This document shows, in pieces, positions 8,719 through 17,912 of a stretch of 64,000 bases of DNA; within the stretch, counting starts at the first letter, position 1, and each line of letters begins with the position of its first letter. Source of the stretch: Streptomyces lanatus (GTDB lineage Bacteria; Actinomycetota; Actinomycetes; Streptomycetales; Streptomycetaceae); contig NZ_BNBM01000025.1 in NCBI RefSeq assembly GCF_014655715.1, positions 84,496 to 148,495 of the forward strand, written 5' to 3'. The notes under the pieces were generated by a model. That model was not told where the DNA came from. It was given only the letters and a program-made list of their open reading frames with translations, and searched no databases. Both the position numbers and the translations under genes were made by a program.

Positions 8719-8726
<8 letters not shown>
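8304..8726 (+). CDS. YCII-related DGPF protein, partner of ECF42 sigma
   Basis: Protein of 140 residues, ATG at 8304 with GAGGAGAG about nine bases upstream. It reads MAKYLLLKHYRGAP at the start, then VTDGPFAETKDLIAGWMVID, the DGPF signature for which these YCII-like proteins are named. They are small soluble alpha/beta proteins of unresolved catalytic role and are almost always encoded beside ECF41/ECF42 sigma genes. Here its last 8 bases overlap the sigma gene start, so the two are translationally coupled. Its promoter fits the cognate sigma. The tail LTAHPSGEECLGHG is variable in the family. Confidence 0.9.
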
Positions 8727-9864
<1,138 letters not shown>

Positions 9865-9883
9865 GGGGCAGCACCGGCAACCC

Positions 9884-11401
9884 TCACCTCAGCGCCACCG
9901 GCGTCGGCAACCCCACCGGCCATGTGTGCACCGGGTCCCCCTGATGCATCAGCTCGCGGTAACGGCGTGTCGTCGCCGCCAGGGCCGCGTCCCTGGAGAG
10001 GCCCGACTCCAGTGCCTGGTGGAAGGTGGCCGCCTGCCAGGACGCGCCGTTCATGCGCCTGCGGCACCGCTCCTCGATGACGCCGAGGTAGAGGTCCCGG
10101 TCGGCCGGCTCCACGCCCCAGGCGTCCAGGCCCGCTTCCGCGAGCGGCAGCAGTTCGTCGCGTACGAGGCTCACCGCGTCGACCTCCGCGAGGCCTCCGT
10201 ACCGGCCGCGCCGGGGCCAGCGCATACGCGCGTCGATGCCGTCCCTGCACGCCGCGTCGAAGTTGGCGGCCGCCGCCTCGAAGGGCATCCGGGTCCACAC
10301 GGGCCGGGTCTCCTCGGCGAGGGCGCGGACGACGCCGTAGTAGAAGGCCGCGTTGGCGATGACGTCCGTGACGGTGGGTCCGGCCGGCAGCACGCGGTTC
10401 TCCACGCGGAGGTGCGGGACGCCGTCGGCGATGCCGTAGACCGGGCGGTTCCAGCGGTACACGGTGCCGTTGTGCAGGACAAGTTCGGCGAGGGTCGGCA
10501 CACCGCCGGAGTCGAGGACGTCGAGGGGGTCCTCGTCGTCGCAGATCGGCAGCAGGGCCGGGAAATAGCGCAGGTTCTCCTCGAATAGGTCGTACGCCGA
10601 GGTGACCCAGCGCTCCCCGAACCAGGTGCGCGGCCGTACGCCCTGGGCCTGGAGCTCGGGCGGGCGGGTGTCGGTGGACTGCTGGAACAGCGGCGGGCGG
10701 GACTCGCGCCACAGCTCACGCCCGAACAGGAAGGGTGAGTTGGCGCCCACGGCGACCTGGGCAGCGGCGACGGCCTGGGCGGCGTTCCAGACGTCGGCGA
10801 AGCGGCCGGGGGTGACCTGGAGGTGCAGTTGTACGGAGGTGCAGGCTGCCTCGGGGGCGATCGACTTCGACGTGCACGTCAGACGCTCGACCCCGTCGAT
10901 GTCGAGCATGAAGTCCTCGCCGCGGGCCGCCACGATCTGATCGTTGAGCAGGGCGTAGCGGTCCACGTCGGAGAGGTTGGAGGAGACCAGGTCGTCGCGG
11001 TCGAGCGTCGGCAGAATGCCGATCATCACGATTCCCGCGTCGACCTCACCGGCTTTTCGGTCGGCATATGCCAGTGACGTACGGAGTTCCTCGGCCAGCT
11101 GGTCGAATACCCGGCTCTGCAAGCGGTGTGGGGCTATGTTGACTTCCAGATTGAACATGGCCAGTTCTGTTTGGAAATCACGGCTGGCGATACGCTCCAG
11201 TACCTGCGCATTCAACATTTTCGGCATGCCGTCGGCGCCGGTGATGTTCAATTCGATCTCCAGCCCCATGAGGTTCTTGGGGCGATCGAACCGCTTCTGA
11301 GCCAGCAGCCGCTCCAGGCCCGTCAGGCACCGCCGCAGCTTCTCGCGGTAGTGCTGCCGATCGGACAGATCGAACCGACCTGCCACGACCTTCTCCCCCA
11401 T
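9884..11401 (-). CDS. Glutamate-cysteine ligase (GCS2-type) family protein
   Basis: Protein of 505 residues. It reads LMGLEIELNITGADGMPKML and later FNLEVNIAPHRL, the acidic metal- and glutamate-binding strands of the GCS2 ligase fold; HLRVENRVLPAGPTVTDV is the arginine-containing substrate segment. GCS2 enzymes couple glutamate to cysteine or other amines using ATP. Streptomyces makes mycothiol rather than glutathione, and the extra GCS2 homologues serve ergothioneine-like or unknown ligations. No ergothioneine genes are adjacent, so the substrate is open. It is convergent with the sigma gene, 20 bases apart. The start follows a purine-rich stretch at 11405-11420. Confidence 0.82.
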   Translation of the reverse strand: MGEKVVAGRFDLSDRQHYREKLRRCLTGLERLLAQKRFDRPKNLMGLEIELNITGADGMPKMLNAQVLERIASRDFQTELAMFNLEVNIAPHRLQSRVFDQLAEELRTSLAYADRKAGEVDAGIVMIGILPTLDRDDLVSSNLSDVDRYALLNDQIVAARGEDFMLDIDGVERLTCTSKSIAPEAACTSVQLHLQVTPGRFADVWNAAQAVAAAQVAVGANSPFLFGRELWRESRPPLFQQSTDTRPPELQAQGVRPRTWFGERWVTSAYDLFEENLRYFPALLPICDDEDPLDVLDSGGVPTLAELVLHNGTVYRWNRPVYGIADGVPHLRVENRVLPAGPTVTDVIANAAFYYGVVRALAEETRPVWTRMPFEAAAANFDAACRDGIDARMRWPRRGRYGGLAEVDAVSLVRDELLPLAEAGLDAWGVEPADRDLYLGVIEERCRRRMNGASWQAATFHQALESGLSRDAALAATTRRYRELMHQGDPVHTWPVGLPTPVALR

Positions 11402-11970
11402 CGAAGCGTCCCTCCTCGGATGGGCGGGCCCCCAGGTCCTGCCCTGGATCCGGCCGCCCGGTCTCCCGGGTCAGGTTGGATGATGCCCAGCCGAGGCGAT
11501 CGATAACGTCCCGCGCGAACCCGGCGCCCGCTACTCTGATGGATGTGACCGGTGGCACATTCAGCGGGCATGGAGCACTGTGCAGTTTCGGACGCCGCGC
11601 CAACTCGTGAAAAACGCCGACGACAATTGGCCGACCGCGCCGAAGGCATTTCCCGAGGTCATCGCCGCGACGCCGCCAGGAAATCGGGATGATTCCCGCA
11701 TATCACCGGCCGAATGACTCCTTGCCGAGTGCACCGAAAGCGGTTAGACGAAACACCGTCGGAACCCCCGTCGTATAAACTCCGCAATCAAGGCAGAGGG
11801 TTGGCGCCCGCGGTCCCGGACCTGCCGTCCACGTGACGTGCGGCAGGCCTCACCCATCCCCCTTGGCTCCCAGACCCCGGCCCCCGCCTCTCTGACCTTC
11901 GTGAGCAGACAGCGCCGTCCGCCCCCGCCCCGCCCTCGCGCCATGCCTGTCGAATGAGAGGCGACCCATC
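11402..11970. other. Gene-free interval, 569 bases
   Basis: No open frame here has convincing codon use on either strand. The part from about 11590 to 11800 is less GC-rich than the surroundings and includes CGTATAAAC near 11773, which could belong to a promoter for the plus-strand gene at 11971 or for the minus-strand ligase. No tRNA, hairpin with T-run, or repeat was recognised. Confidence 0.5.
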
Positions 11971-12582
11971 ATGCCGCTGCATGTCCCCCCGGCTCCCGCG
12001 CCCGCACTTCGCTCCGTCCTCACCGCACTCGGCTCGCCCACCGCGGTCCGCGAGGCCCGAACGCCCACGCTGCGCGCCGCCCAGGGGCCCGCCACACCCG
12101 AACTCCCGCTGCCCGTCCATGTCCTGGACGAGTTCACCCCGGCGGGCGTGTCCGCGACCCGGCTGGCCGGCTGGCGCTTCCTGATCCGGTGCGGGGAACG
12201 CGCGGTGGCCGCGGCCGAGACCCGGCTGACCCCGGACGGCTGGGCGTTCTCGCACTTCTTCGAGGGGCCGTACATCGACTCGACCGAGCGCGCGCTGCGC
12301 CAGGCGGAGACGATCACCCAGCCCTACCAGCCACGTCTGCTGTCGTTCCCGGGCCTGTACATGCTCGCGCTCTGGCTGCACGGCGACTGCACCGCCGACG
12401 GCGCCACCGGACACCCCGATCCCGCCGACATCCTGGTGCCGCTGGCCCCGGCCCCGCCCGGCATCGCCGCCCATGTGCCGCACCGGGTCGCCGAACTGCT
12501 CCCGGTGCTCACCCACCGGGCGACCCCCGCCGCGCCGACCTCACTGCCACCGCTGCCGCCGCTGCTGGGCTCCCCCGCCTGA
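11971..12582 (+). CDS. Conserved hypothetical protein
   Basis: Protein of 203 residues, ATG at 11971 after GAGAGG about ten bases upstream. No family was recognised. The centre is well-structured: VHVLDEFTPAGVSATRLAGW, FLIRCGERAVAAAETRL, WAFSHFFEGPYIDSTERALR and FPGLYMLALWLHGD. Both ends are Pro/Ala-rich and probably disordered. There are no membrane segments. The composition matches native Streptomyces genes. A strong hairpin follows 12 bases after the stop, so it ends its own transcript. It stands between a ligase gene on the opposite strand and a DUF5999 gene about 350 bases downstream. Confidence 0.6.
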   Translation: MPLHVPPAPAPALRSVLTALGSPTAVREARTPTLRAAQGPATPELPLPVHVLDEFTPAGVSATRLAGWRFLIRCGERAVAAAETRLTPDGWAFSHFFEGPYIDSTERALRQAETITQPYQPRLLSFPGLYMLALWLHGDCTADGATGHPDPADILVPLAPAPPGIAAHVPHRVAELLPVLTHRATPAAPTSLPPLPPLLGSPA

Positions 12583-12594
12583 TCCGACTCCCCC

Positions 12595-12632
12595 GCGTAC
12601 CCCGCCTCCCCTTTCCGGGTCGCGGGGTACGC
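12595..12632 (+). terminator. Hairpin terminator after the hypothetical gene
   Basis: GCGTACCCCGC (12595-12605) and GCGGGGTACGC (12622-12632) form a perfect 11-bp stem with a 16-base loop, beginning 12 bases past the stop codon. There is no T-run, as is usual for Streptomyces terminators. Confidence 0.75.
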
Positions 12633-12937
12633 CTGTGTCCGGTGAGGGGATTAGTCTCGTAACGGACAAAAGAAAACCGCATCGACAAACTAATTCGCTC
12701 GCCCGAGCGACAATGCGCTCGAACGAGCCCTGAGAACCGCCAAGGGCACCTGACCCGCACGGACTAGCCCCATCCGACCACTGCGAACCACCCGAATTGA
12801 TAGTGGAGTTGGGATGAACCATCCACGCGGGTGAAGCGTCATCAACCTGTGAGAAAGCGGTGCTGCCAAATCCCTGCGGATTGACGCCCGTGGGGCAACA
12901 CTGGGTTCCGACCGACTTATCACAACGGGGGGCGGCC
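12633..12937. other. Gene-free interval before the DUF5999 gene
   Basis: About 300 bases, distinctly AT-richer in the first third (CGTAACGGACAAAAGAAAACC near 12658). Short inverted pairs occur, CGCTCG-CCC-GAGCG near 12700 and AATCC-CTGC-GGATT near 12870. The interval probably holds the promoter and untranslated leader of the gene at 12938. No ORF here looks coding. Confidence 0.4.
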
Positions 12938-13219
12938 ATGAACGAAGCTTCACGCCGCGAAACAGACACACCAGCCATCTCACAGATCACGACAGAGCGA
13001 AAGACACCATCCATGTGCCAGCACCAGCCACCGTGTCCCGAAGCCAACTCCGCCGACCGGGAGTCCGCCCGCCTCATGGCGCACCACCCGGAGCAGGGAT
13101 GGAGCCTGCTGTGCAACGGCGTTCTGCTCTTCGAGGACACCGGTGAGCTCCTGCCCGACGGCCAGATCATCGCCCCGCACCGCCCGCTGGGCGCCGGCAA
13201 GGTGATGACCGCCGCGTAG
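12938..13219 (+). CDS. DUF5999 family protein
   Basis: Protein of 93 residues from the ATG at 12938, which has a clear GGGGGG ribosome site five bases upstream. The family domain is MCQHQPPCPEANSADRESAR followed by HHPEQGWSLLCNGVLLFED and LPDGQIIAPHRPLGAGKVM. This is a small DUF5999 protein, highly conserved in Streptomyces with unknown function. The paired cysteine/histidine start (MCQHQPPC) might bind metal. Family members usually begin at that MCQHQ methionine, which here is 25 codons downstream at 13013 but has no good ribosome site. Either the 25-residue leader is real or translation starts internally. It is monocistronic with a strong terminator. Confidence 0.8.
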   Translation: MNEASRRETDTPAISQITTERKTPSMCQHQPPCPEANSADRESARLMAHHPEQGWSLLCNGVLLFEDTGELLPDGQIIAPHRPLGAGKVMTAA

Positions 13220-13290
13220 CGCCGCCCGGCGCACGACGCGGAAAGGCCCTGCACGACCGGGCGGCACGACGGACGCCCGGAGTACTCCCA

Positions 13291-13326
13291 GGGGCCGGTC
13301 GCAGACCCTGACTGCGAGCCGGCCCC
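13291..13326. terminator. Strong hairpin between convergent DUF5999 and xylanase genes
   Basis: GGGGCCGG-T-CGCAG pairs with CTGCG-AG-CCGGCCCC around a 7-base loop, giving 13 paired bases with a small internal mismatch. It lies 72 bases past the DUF5999 stop and can act from either side. Confidence 0.75.
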
Positions 13327-13368
13327 GATGTGTGTCCGGGGGCGCTCACGCACCGTAGTGCGCCGTGC

Positions 13369-13401
13369 GTCCCGGGCGACCCTCGTACGGACGCCCGGGA
13401 C
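13369..13401 (-). terminator. Hairpin downstream of the xylanase gene
   Basis: GTCCCGGGCG (13369-13378) and CGCCCGGGAC (13392-13401) form a perfect 10-bp stem with a 13-base loop, 16 bases beyond the xylanase stop codon. It closes the xylan operon. Confidence 0.75.
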
Positions 13402-13417
13402 ACCTGGCGCGGGCGGC

Positions 13418-14452
13418 CTACTTCAGCGCCTGGCGCAGCGCGAAGTAGGCGGGCTTCGGCCGCAGTTCCTCGTCCCAGGGCAGGGCCGCGCCCTCACCCG
13501 GGAAGAACGCCGGGATCCAGCTGTACTTGTCCGTGTAGTCCCAGACCGTGATCCCCACACATCGGCGCACCGCCAGGCAGGCCTCGGTCATGTCCCGGTA
13601 CCAGTCGGCCTGCTGGTCCAGCTTCTCCTCGGTGGCGGGCAGCTGCATCCGTACGTCGACCTCGGTGAGCGCCGTGTCGAGGCCGAGCCGGGCGAAGCGG
13701 CGGAGGTTGTCCTCCAGCGTGGTCGGATATCCGTACTGGAGCGCCAGATGGGTCTGGAGGCCGAAGCCGTGCAGCGGGACGCCCTGGGCCTCCAGCTGCT
13801 TGGCCAGCTCGTAGTAGGCGTCGCTCTTCGGGCCCGTCGCCTCGACGTTGTAGTCGTTCAGGTACAGCCTGGCCTTCGGGTCGGCCTGGTGGGCCCAGCG
13901 CAGGGCGTCGGCGATGTAGCCGGGGCCGAGCGTCTTGTAGAAGACCGTCTCGCGGTAGGTGCCGTCCTCGTTGAACGCCTCGTTGACGACGTCCCAGGCG
14001 TAGATCTTGCCGCGGTAGTGCCGCACCTCGGTCTGGATGTGCTTCTTCAGCACGGCCCGCAGCTCGGGTGCCGTCCACTCCCGGCTCGTGAGCCAGTCGG
14101 GCAGTTGGCTGTGCCAGACGAGGGTGTGGCCGCGTACCTTCTGATGGTTGGCGCGGGCGAGGTTCACTATCTCGTCGCCCTTGGTGAAGTCGAAGACGCC
14201 CTGCTGGGGTTCGGTGGCGTACCACTTCATGCCGTTGCCGGGCGTGATCTGGTCGAACTCGCTGCCCAGGAGCTTCTTGTACGGCTCGTCGACGAGTTCG
14301 GGATTGTCGGTCGCGCTGCCGAAGTAGCGGCCGTGGCGCTCGGCGAGGTCGGCGAGGGTGGGTGGCCGGTGATCCGCCTGAGCGGGCGTGCCGGTGACCG
14401 CGACCAGGGCGGCCGCGAGGGCGCCGACGAGTCTGAGCCGGTTCTTGCGCAT
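13418..14452 (-). CDS. Secreted GH10 endo-1,4-beta-xylanase
   Basis: Protein of 344 residues from the ATG at 14452, with GAGGAG seven bases upstream; an in-frame GTG 15 bases earlier overlaps that ribosome site. A Sec signal peptide (RKNRLRLVGALAAALVAVTG, cleavage near AQA-DH) precedes one GH10 catalytic domain. The TIM barrel shows HTLVWHSQLPDWL, WDVVNEAFNEDG with the acid/base Glu near residue 157, and ALTEVDVRM with the nucleophile Glu near 263. There is no carbohydrate-binding module. It cleaves internal xylan bonds outside the cell, feeding the ABC importer encoded just upstream in the same operon (57-base gap). Confidence 0.94.
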   Translation of the reverse strand: MRKNRLRLVGALAAALVAVTGTPAQADHRPPTLADLAERHGRYFGSATDNPELVDEPYKKLLGSEFDQITPGNGMKWYATEPQQGVFDFTKGDEIVNLARANHQKVRGHTLVWHSQLPDWLTSREWTAPELRAVLKKHIQTEVRHYRGKIYAWDVVNEAFNEDGTYRETVFYKTLGPGYIADALRWAHQADPKARLYLNDYNVEATGPKSDAYYELAKQLEAQGVPLHGFGLQTHLALQYGYPTTLEDNLRRFARLGLDTALTEVDVRMQLPATEEKLDQQADWYRDMTEACLAVRRCVGITVWDYTDKYSWIPAFFPGEGAALPWDEELRPKPAYFALRQALK

Positions 14453-14509
14453 GGTGCGACTCCTCACTGGGTGGATGGTGGGTGAGCCGTACGTCCGCCT
14501 GTGCGCGTG

Positions 14510-15340
14510 CTAGCCCTTGGTCGCGCCGGCGGTGAGGCCGCCGACGAGCTGGCGTTCGGCGACCGAGTAGAAGGCGAGGGCGGGGACCATGGCCAGCACG
14601 AGGTAGGCGAAGACGCGGGCGTAGTCCGCGGAGTACTGGCCCTGGAACTGCTGGACGCCGATCGGGATGGTCCACCAGGTGGAGTCGGTGAACACCAGCA
14701 GCGGCAGGAAGAAGTTGTTCCAGCTGGTGACGACGGCGAGGACCGAGACGGTGCCCAGCGCGGGCCGTGCCATGGGCAGCAGCACCCGCCAGAAGAACCC
14801 GAAGGGGCTGCATCCGTCGAGCGTGGCCGCCTCCTCCAGCTCGCCGGGGATCTCCCGGAAGAAGCCGCGCAGGATGATGATGGTCATGGGCAGCCCGAAG
14901 GCGGCCTGCGGGAGGATCACGCCGAGCGGGTTGTCCAGCAGGCCCATGGAGCGCAGCAGCAGGAACAGCGGCAGGGCGGCCACCGCGAAGGGGAACATCA
15001 GCCCCATGGTGAAGAGCGTGAACAGTCCCTCCCGGCCGCGGAAGGCGAAGCGCGCGAAGGAGAACGCGGAGAGCGCGGAGACCGCGACGACCAGGACGGT
15101 CGTACCGATCGCGATCAGGGTGCTGTTGCCGATCAGCCGCCAGAAGTCCCCGGAGCCGAGGATGTCCGTGTAGTTGCCGGCCACCCAGGACTCCGGCAGC
15201 CCGACGGGGTTGCGGGACAGCTCGTCGGTGGACTTGAAGCCGGACAGCACGGCGTACAGCAGTGGCACGACCATCACGGCGCCGACGACGACGAGGATCA
15301 CATGCAGCGGCAGGTTCTTCCTGCCGGACCTGGCCGTCAC
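14510..15340 (-). CDS. Carbohydrate ABC transporter permease (MalG-like)
   Basis: Protein of 276 residues with six membrane segments. It reads LPLHVILVVVGAVMVVPLLY at the start and carries the cytoplasmic EAA loop as ELEEAATLDGCSPFGFFWRV, typical of CUT1 inner-membrane permeases that contact the ATPase. The start is a GTG whose GTGA overlaps the stop of the partner permease gene, so the two are translationally coupled. With the lipoprotein and partner permease it forms an importer, likely for xylo-oligosaccharides given the xylanase that follows. No ATPase gene is in the operon; Streptomyces CUT1 importers usually share the MsiK ATPase encoded elsewhere. Confidence 0.92.
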   Translation of the reverse strand: MTARSGRKNLPLHVILVVVGAVMVVPLLYAVLSGFKSTDELSRNPVGLPESWVAGNYTDILGSGDFWRLIGNSTLIAIGTTVLVVAVSALSAFSFARFAFRGREGLFTLFTMGLMFPFAVAALPLFLLLRSMGLLDNPLGVILPQAAFGLPMTIIILRGFFREIPGELEEAATLDGCSPFGFFWRVLLPMARPALGTVSVLAVVTSWNNFFLPLLVFTDSTWWTIPIGVQQFQGQYSADYARVFAYLVLAMVPALAFYSVAERQLVGGLTAGATKG

Positions 15341-16341
15341 TTGGCGCCTCCGCGCATCGTGGTGGTGGCTCCCTGGAGATCGCGGCGGAGCACGAACCGC
15401 TGGTAGGCGAGGGCGAAGACGAGGCTGATGCCGAACATGGCCACGCTGATCGCGCTGGCGTAGCCGACCTGGTAGCGCTTGAAGCCGTACTGGAACATGG
15501 TCACGGCCATCGTCTCGGAGTGATGGTCGGGGCCGCCCGCGGTGGTCACCCAGACCAGGTCGAAGAGCTGGATCGACCCGATCACGGACAGGAACACGCT
15601 GATCCTGAGGGTGGGCGCGAGCAGGGGCAGGGTGACACTGCGGAAGCGCTGCCAGGCGTTCGCGCCGTCGATGAGCGCGGCCTCGGTCAACTCGGCCGGG
15701 ATGGACTGGAGTCCGGCCAGGTAGAGCATCATGTGGAAGCCGAAGTACTTCCAGGTCATGACCAGGAAGAGGGTGGCCATGACGTTCGACGGGTCGGCGA
15801 ACCACTCGCCGCCGAGCCCGTCGAGACCGATGCCGCCGAGGATCCGGTCGGCGAGGCCGTCGTCCGGGGCGAAGATCATGCCGAACAGGACGCCGGTGAT
15901 CGCCTCGGACAGGACGTAGGGCCCGAAGAACAGCATCCGGTAGAAGGCCCGGCCGCGCAGCTTCTGGTTGAGCAGGACGGCCATGGCGAGCGCGAACGGC
16001 AGCTGGATCGCGAGGGACAGCAGGACGAGGAGCAGACAGCGCCACAGGTCGCCGAGGAAGACGGGGTCCTGGAAGAGCCGGGTGAAGTTGTCGCCGCCGA
16101 TGTAGTCGGACGGCATCCCGAAGCCGCCCCAGCGGAAGAAGGCCGCGTACAGCGCGAACAGCATCGGCAGCAGCACCAGGACGAGGAACAGCACCAGGGC
16201 GGGCACCTGGAAGCCGACCGCGGTGAGCCAGTGCAGCAGGCGCCGCCGGGCCCGCCCCCGGGCCGCGCCGGCGGACGGGGGCGGGCGGTCGACGCCGGGG
16301 CCGGGCTGCTTGTCGGCGGACGGCAGGTACGTGGAGGTCAT
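15337..16341 (-). CDS. Carbohydrate ABC transporter permease (MalF-like)
   Basis: Protein of 334 residues. A proline-rich cytoplasmic head (about 30 residues) precedes six membrane segments. The EAA loop is EAALIDGANAWQRFRSVTLP and the periplasmic part FRWGGFGMPSDYIGGDNFTR is typical for sugar-family permeases. It is the partner of the following permease, with a 4-base stop/start overlap, and lies 6 bases after the lipoprotein gene. The substrate is probably xylan fragments by context. The start ATG follows the lipoprotein stop at once, which implies translational coupling through all three genes. Confidence 0.92.
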   Translation of the reverse strand: MTSTYLPSADKQPGPGVDRPPPSAGAARGRARRRLLHWLTAVGFQVPALVLFLVLVLLPMLFALYAAFFRWGGFGMPSDYIGGDNFTRLFQDPVFLGDLWRCLLLVLLSLAIQLPFALAMAVLLNQKLRGRAFYRMLFFGPYVLSEAITGVLFGMIFAPDDGLADRILGGIGLDGLGGEWFADPSNVMATLFLVMTWKYFGFHMMLYLAGLQSIPAELTEAALIDGANAWQRFRSVTLPLLAPTLRISVFLSVIGSIQLFDLVWVTTAGGPDHHSETMAVTMFQYGFKRYQVGYASAISVAMFGISLVFALAYQRFVLRRDLQGATTTMRGGAK

Positions 16342-16347
16342 CGCCGG

Positions 16348-17643
16348 CTACTGCTCTTCCTTCGCGGTCTTCGTGATCGACTCGGCGACCTGCTGCGGGG
16401 ACTTGGACCCGGCGATGAGCGCGCCGACGCTGTCGTTGACCTCCTGGCCGACCGCGGGCGCGTAGGCCTGGTCGAGGTAGAGCTGGAAGCCGGTGGCGGC
16501 CTTCAACTGGGCCTGTACGGCCTTGATGTTGGGGTCGGTGAGGGCGCTCTCGGCGGCCGGGACGACCGGGATGACGCCGGTCTTCTTGACCAGCTCCACA
16601 TCGGTGGCCTCGGAGGCGAAGAACTTCAGGAAGTCCACGGCCTCCTGCGGGGCTCCGCTGCGCAGGGCGTGTCCGCCGCCCCCGCCGAACACCTCGGTGA
16701 TCGTGCCCTTGCCGCCCTCGACCGCGGGGAACGGGAAGAAGCCGAGGTCGTCGCCGAGGCCCTTGCCGGCGTCGGCCTGGACGACCGGGGCCCACTGGCC
16801 CATGAGCTCCATCGCGGCCTTGCCGTTGCCGACGGTCGCGGCCTGGCCGGTGGGGCTGGAGTAGGCGGCGCCGAGGAAGCCCTTCTGGAACGGCTGGAGG
16901 TCGACCAGCTCCTGGAGGTGCTGTCCGGCCTGGACGAACGAGTCGCCGGTGAAGTCCTTGTCGTCGTACGCCTTCTGGAGGGCGGAGGCGCCGGCGGTGC
17001 GCATCGAGAGATAGGCCCAGAAGTACATGCCGGGCCACTTCTCCTTGCCCGCGAGAGCGAGCGGGGTGGTGCCCTTGGCCTTCAACTTCCGTACGGCGTC
17101 GAGGAAGCCGCTCCAGGTGGTCGGGGGTTCGGCGATGCCCGCGTCCTTGAAGAGCGCCTTGTTGTACCAGAAGCCGATCATGCCGATGTCGAAGGGGATG
17201 CCGTACACCTTCTCGTCCAGCAGGTACGGCTCCTTCGCTACCGGCAGCAGGCCCTCGGCGAAATCCTTCGTACGGTCCGTGAGGTCCTCGACCAGCCCGG
17301 CGTCGACCTGCTGCTTGAGGACGCCGCCGCCCCAGGTGTGGAAGATGTCGGGCAGCTTCCCGGAGGCGGTCAGCGCGGTCATCTTCGATTTGTAGGCGTC
17401 GTTCTCCAGCTGGACGATCTTCACCTTGACCTTGGGGTTCTGGGCCTCGAACTTCTTGGCCAGCGCCGCCCAGACGCTCTTGGTCGGCTCGGTGGTGGAG
17501 ATGTTCCACCACTCGATGGTGGTCGTGCCGTCCGACGACCCTCCGTCCGAGTCGCCACCGCAACCGCTCAGTGCCGTCATGCCCACACCGGCCGCGGCGG
17601 AGGCCGCGAGAAAACCTCTGCGGGACAGTCCCGGGTCGCCCAT
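16348..17643 (-). CDS. Extracellular sugar-binding lipoprotein of the xylan-linked ABC importer
   Basis: Protein of 431 residues from the ATG at 17643, with AAGGAG six bases upstream. The signal sequence is LSRRGFLAASAAAGVGMTAL, followed by the lipobox LSGC. The twin arginine suggests Tat export with lipid anchoring. The mature part is a family-1 solute-binding protein: TTIEWWNISTTEPTKSVWA, FHTWGGGVLKQQVDAGLVED, FDIGMIGFWYNKALFKDAGI and EVFGGGGGHALRSG. It delivers oligosaccharides to the two permeases encoded downstream. It is the first gene of the operon and is preceded by a perfect palindrome that probably binds a LacI-type repressor. Confidence 0.93.
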   Translation of the reverse strand: MGDPGLSRRGFLAASAAAGVGMTALSGCGGDSDGGSSDGTTTIEWWNISTTEPTKSVWAALAKKFEAQNPKVKVKIVQLENDAYKSKMTALTASGKLPDIFHTWGGGVLKQQVDAGLVEDLTDRTKDFAEGLLPVAKEPYLLDEKVYGIPFDIGMIGFWYNKALFKDAGIAEPPTTWSGFLDAVRKLKAKGTTPLALAGKEKWPGMYFWAYLSMRTAGASALQKAYDDKDFTGDSFVQAGQHLQELVDLQPFQKGFLGAAYSSPTGQAATVGNGKAAMELMGQWAPVVQADAGKGLGDDLGFFPFPAVEGGKGTITEVFGGGGGHALRSGAPQEAVDFLKFFASEATDVELVKKTGVIPVVPAAESALTDPNIKAVQAQLKAATGFQLYLDQAYAPAVGQEVNDSVGALIAGSKSPQQVAESITKTAKEEQ

Positions 17644-17660
17644 CTTGCGCTCCTTGATGA

Positions 17661-17675
17661 TTCGAAAGTTTCGAA
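17661..17675. promoter_or_regulatory. Perfect 15-bp palindrome, likely repressor operator for the xylan operon
   Basis: TTCGAAAGTTTCGAA (7+1+7) lies 18-32 bases upstream of the lipoprotein start codon. It resembles the short CGAAA/TTTCG inverted repeats bound by LacI-family repressors at Streptomyces xylan and xyloside loci. The position would block initiation. No LacI gene is in the window, so the regulator must be elsewhere. Confidence 0.7.
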
Positions 17676-17845
17676 GCTGATCCAGAAAGCTGCGTTGCTG
17701 CCGCACCCTAGAGACAGCTGCCGAAGGGTGGCAACCCCTTGTACAAGGTGAATCATTGCGGCACAGACGGTGGACGGGTCCTCGCGGCTGAGAGATCGAA
17801 ACATTCGGGTAGCTCGGCGAACCTTACGGCGCGGGCAAACAGCAA

Positions 17846-17890
17846 GGGCGGCGATCATCGACCCGGTCTCCCGGCTGATGATCGCCGCCC
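17846..17890 (-). terminator. Hairpin after the CPA2 antiporter gene
   Basis: GGGCGGCGATCATC (17846-17859) and GATGATCGCCGCCC (17877-17890) form a perfect 14-bp stem with a 17-base loop, 22 bases past the antiporter stop. Confidence 0.82.
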
Positions 17891-17912
17891 AAGTGGCGCT
17901 TGCTTCTACGAG

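Noticed and set aside
14510..17563. One 1017-codon minus-strand open frame across most of the xylan operon
   Set aside because: Only its last 276 codons (from the GTG at 15340) are the real permease; the rest is an Arg/Pro/Gly-rich out-of-frame reading of the other permease and lipoprotein genes.
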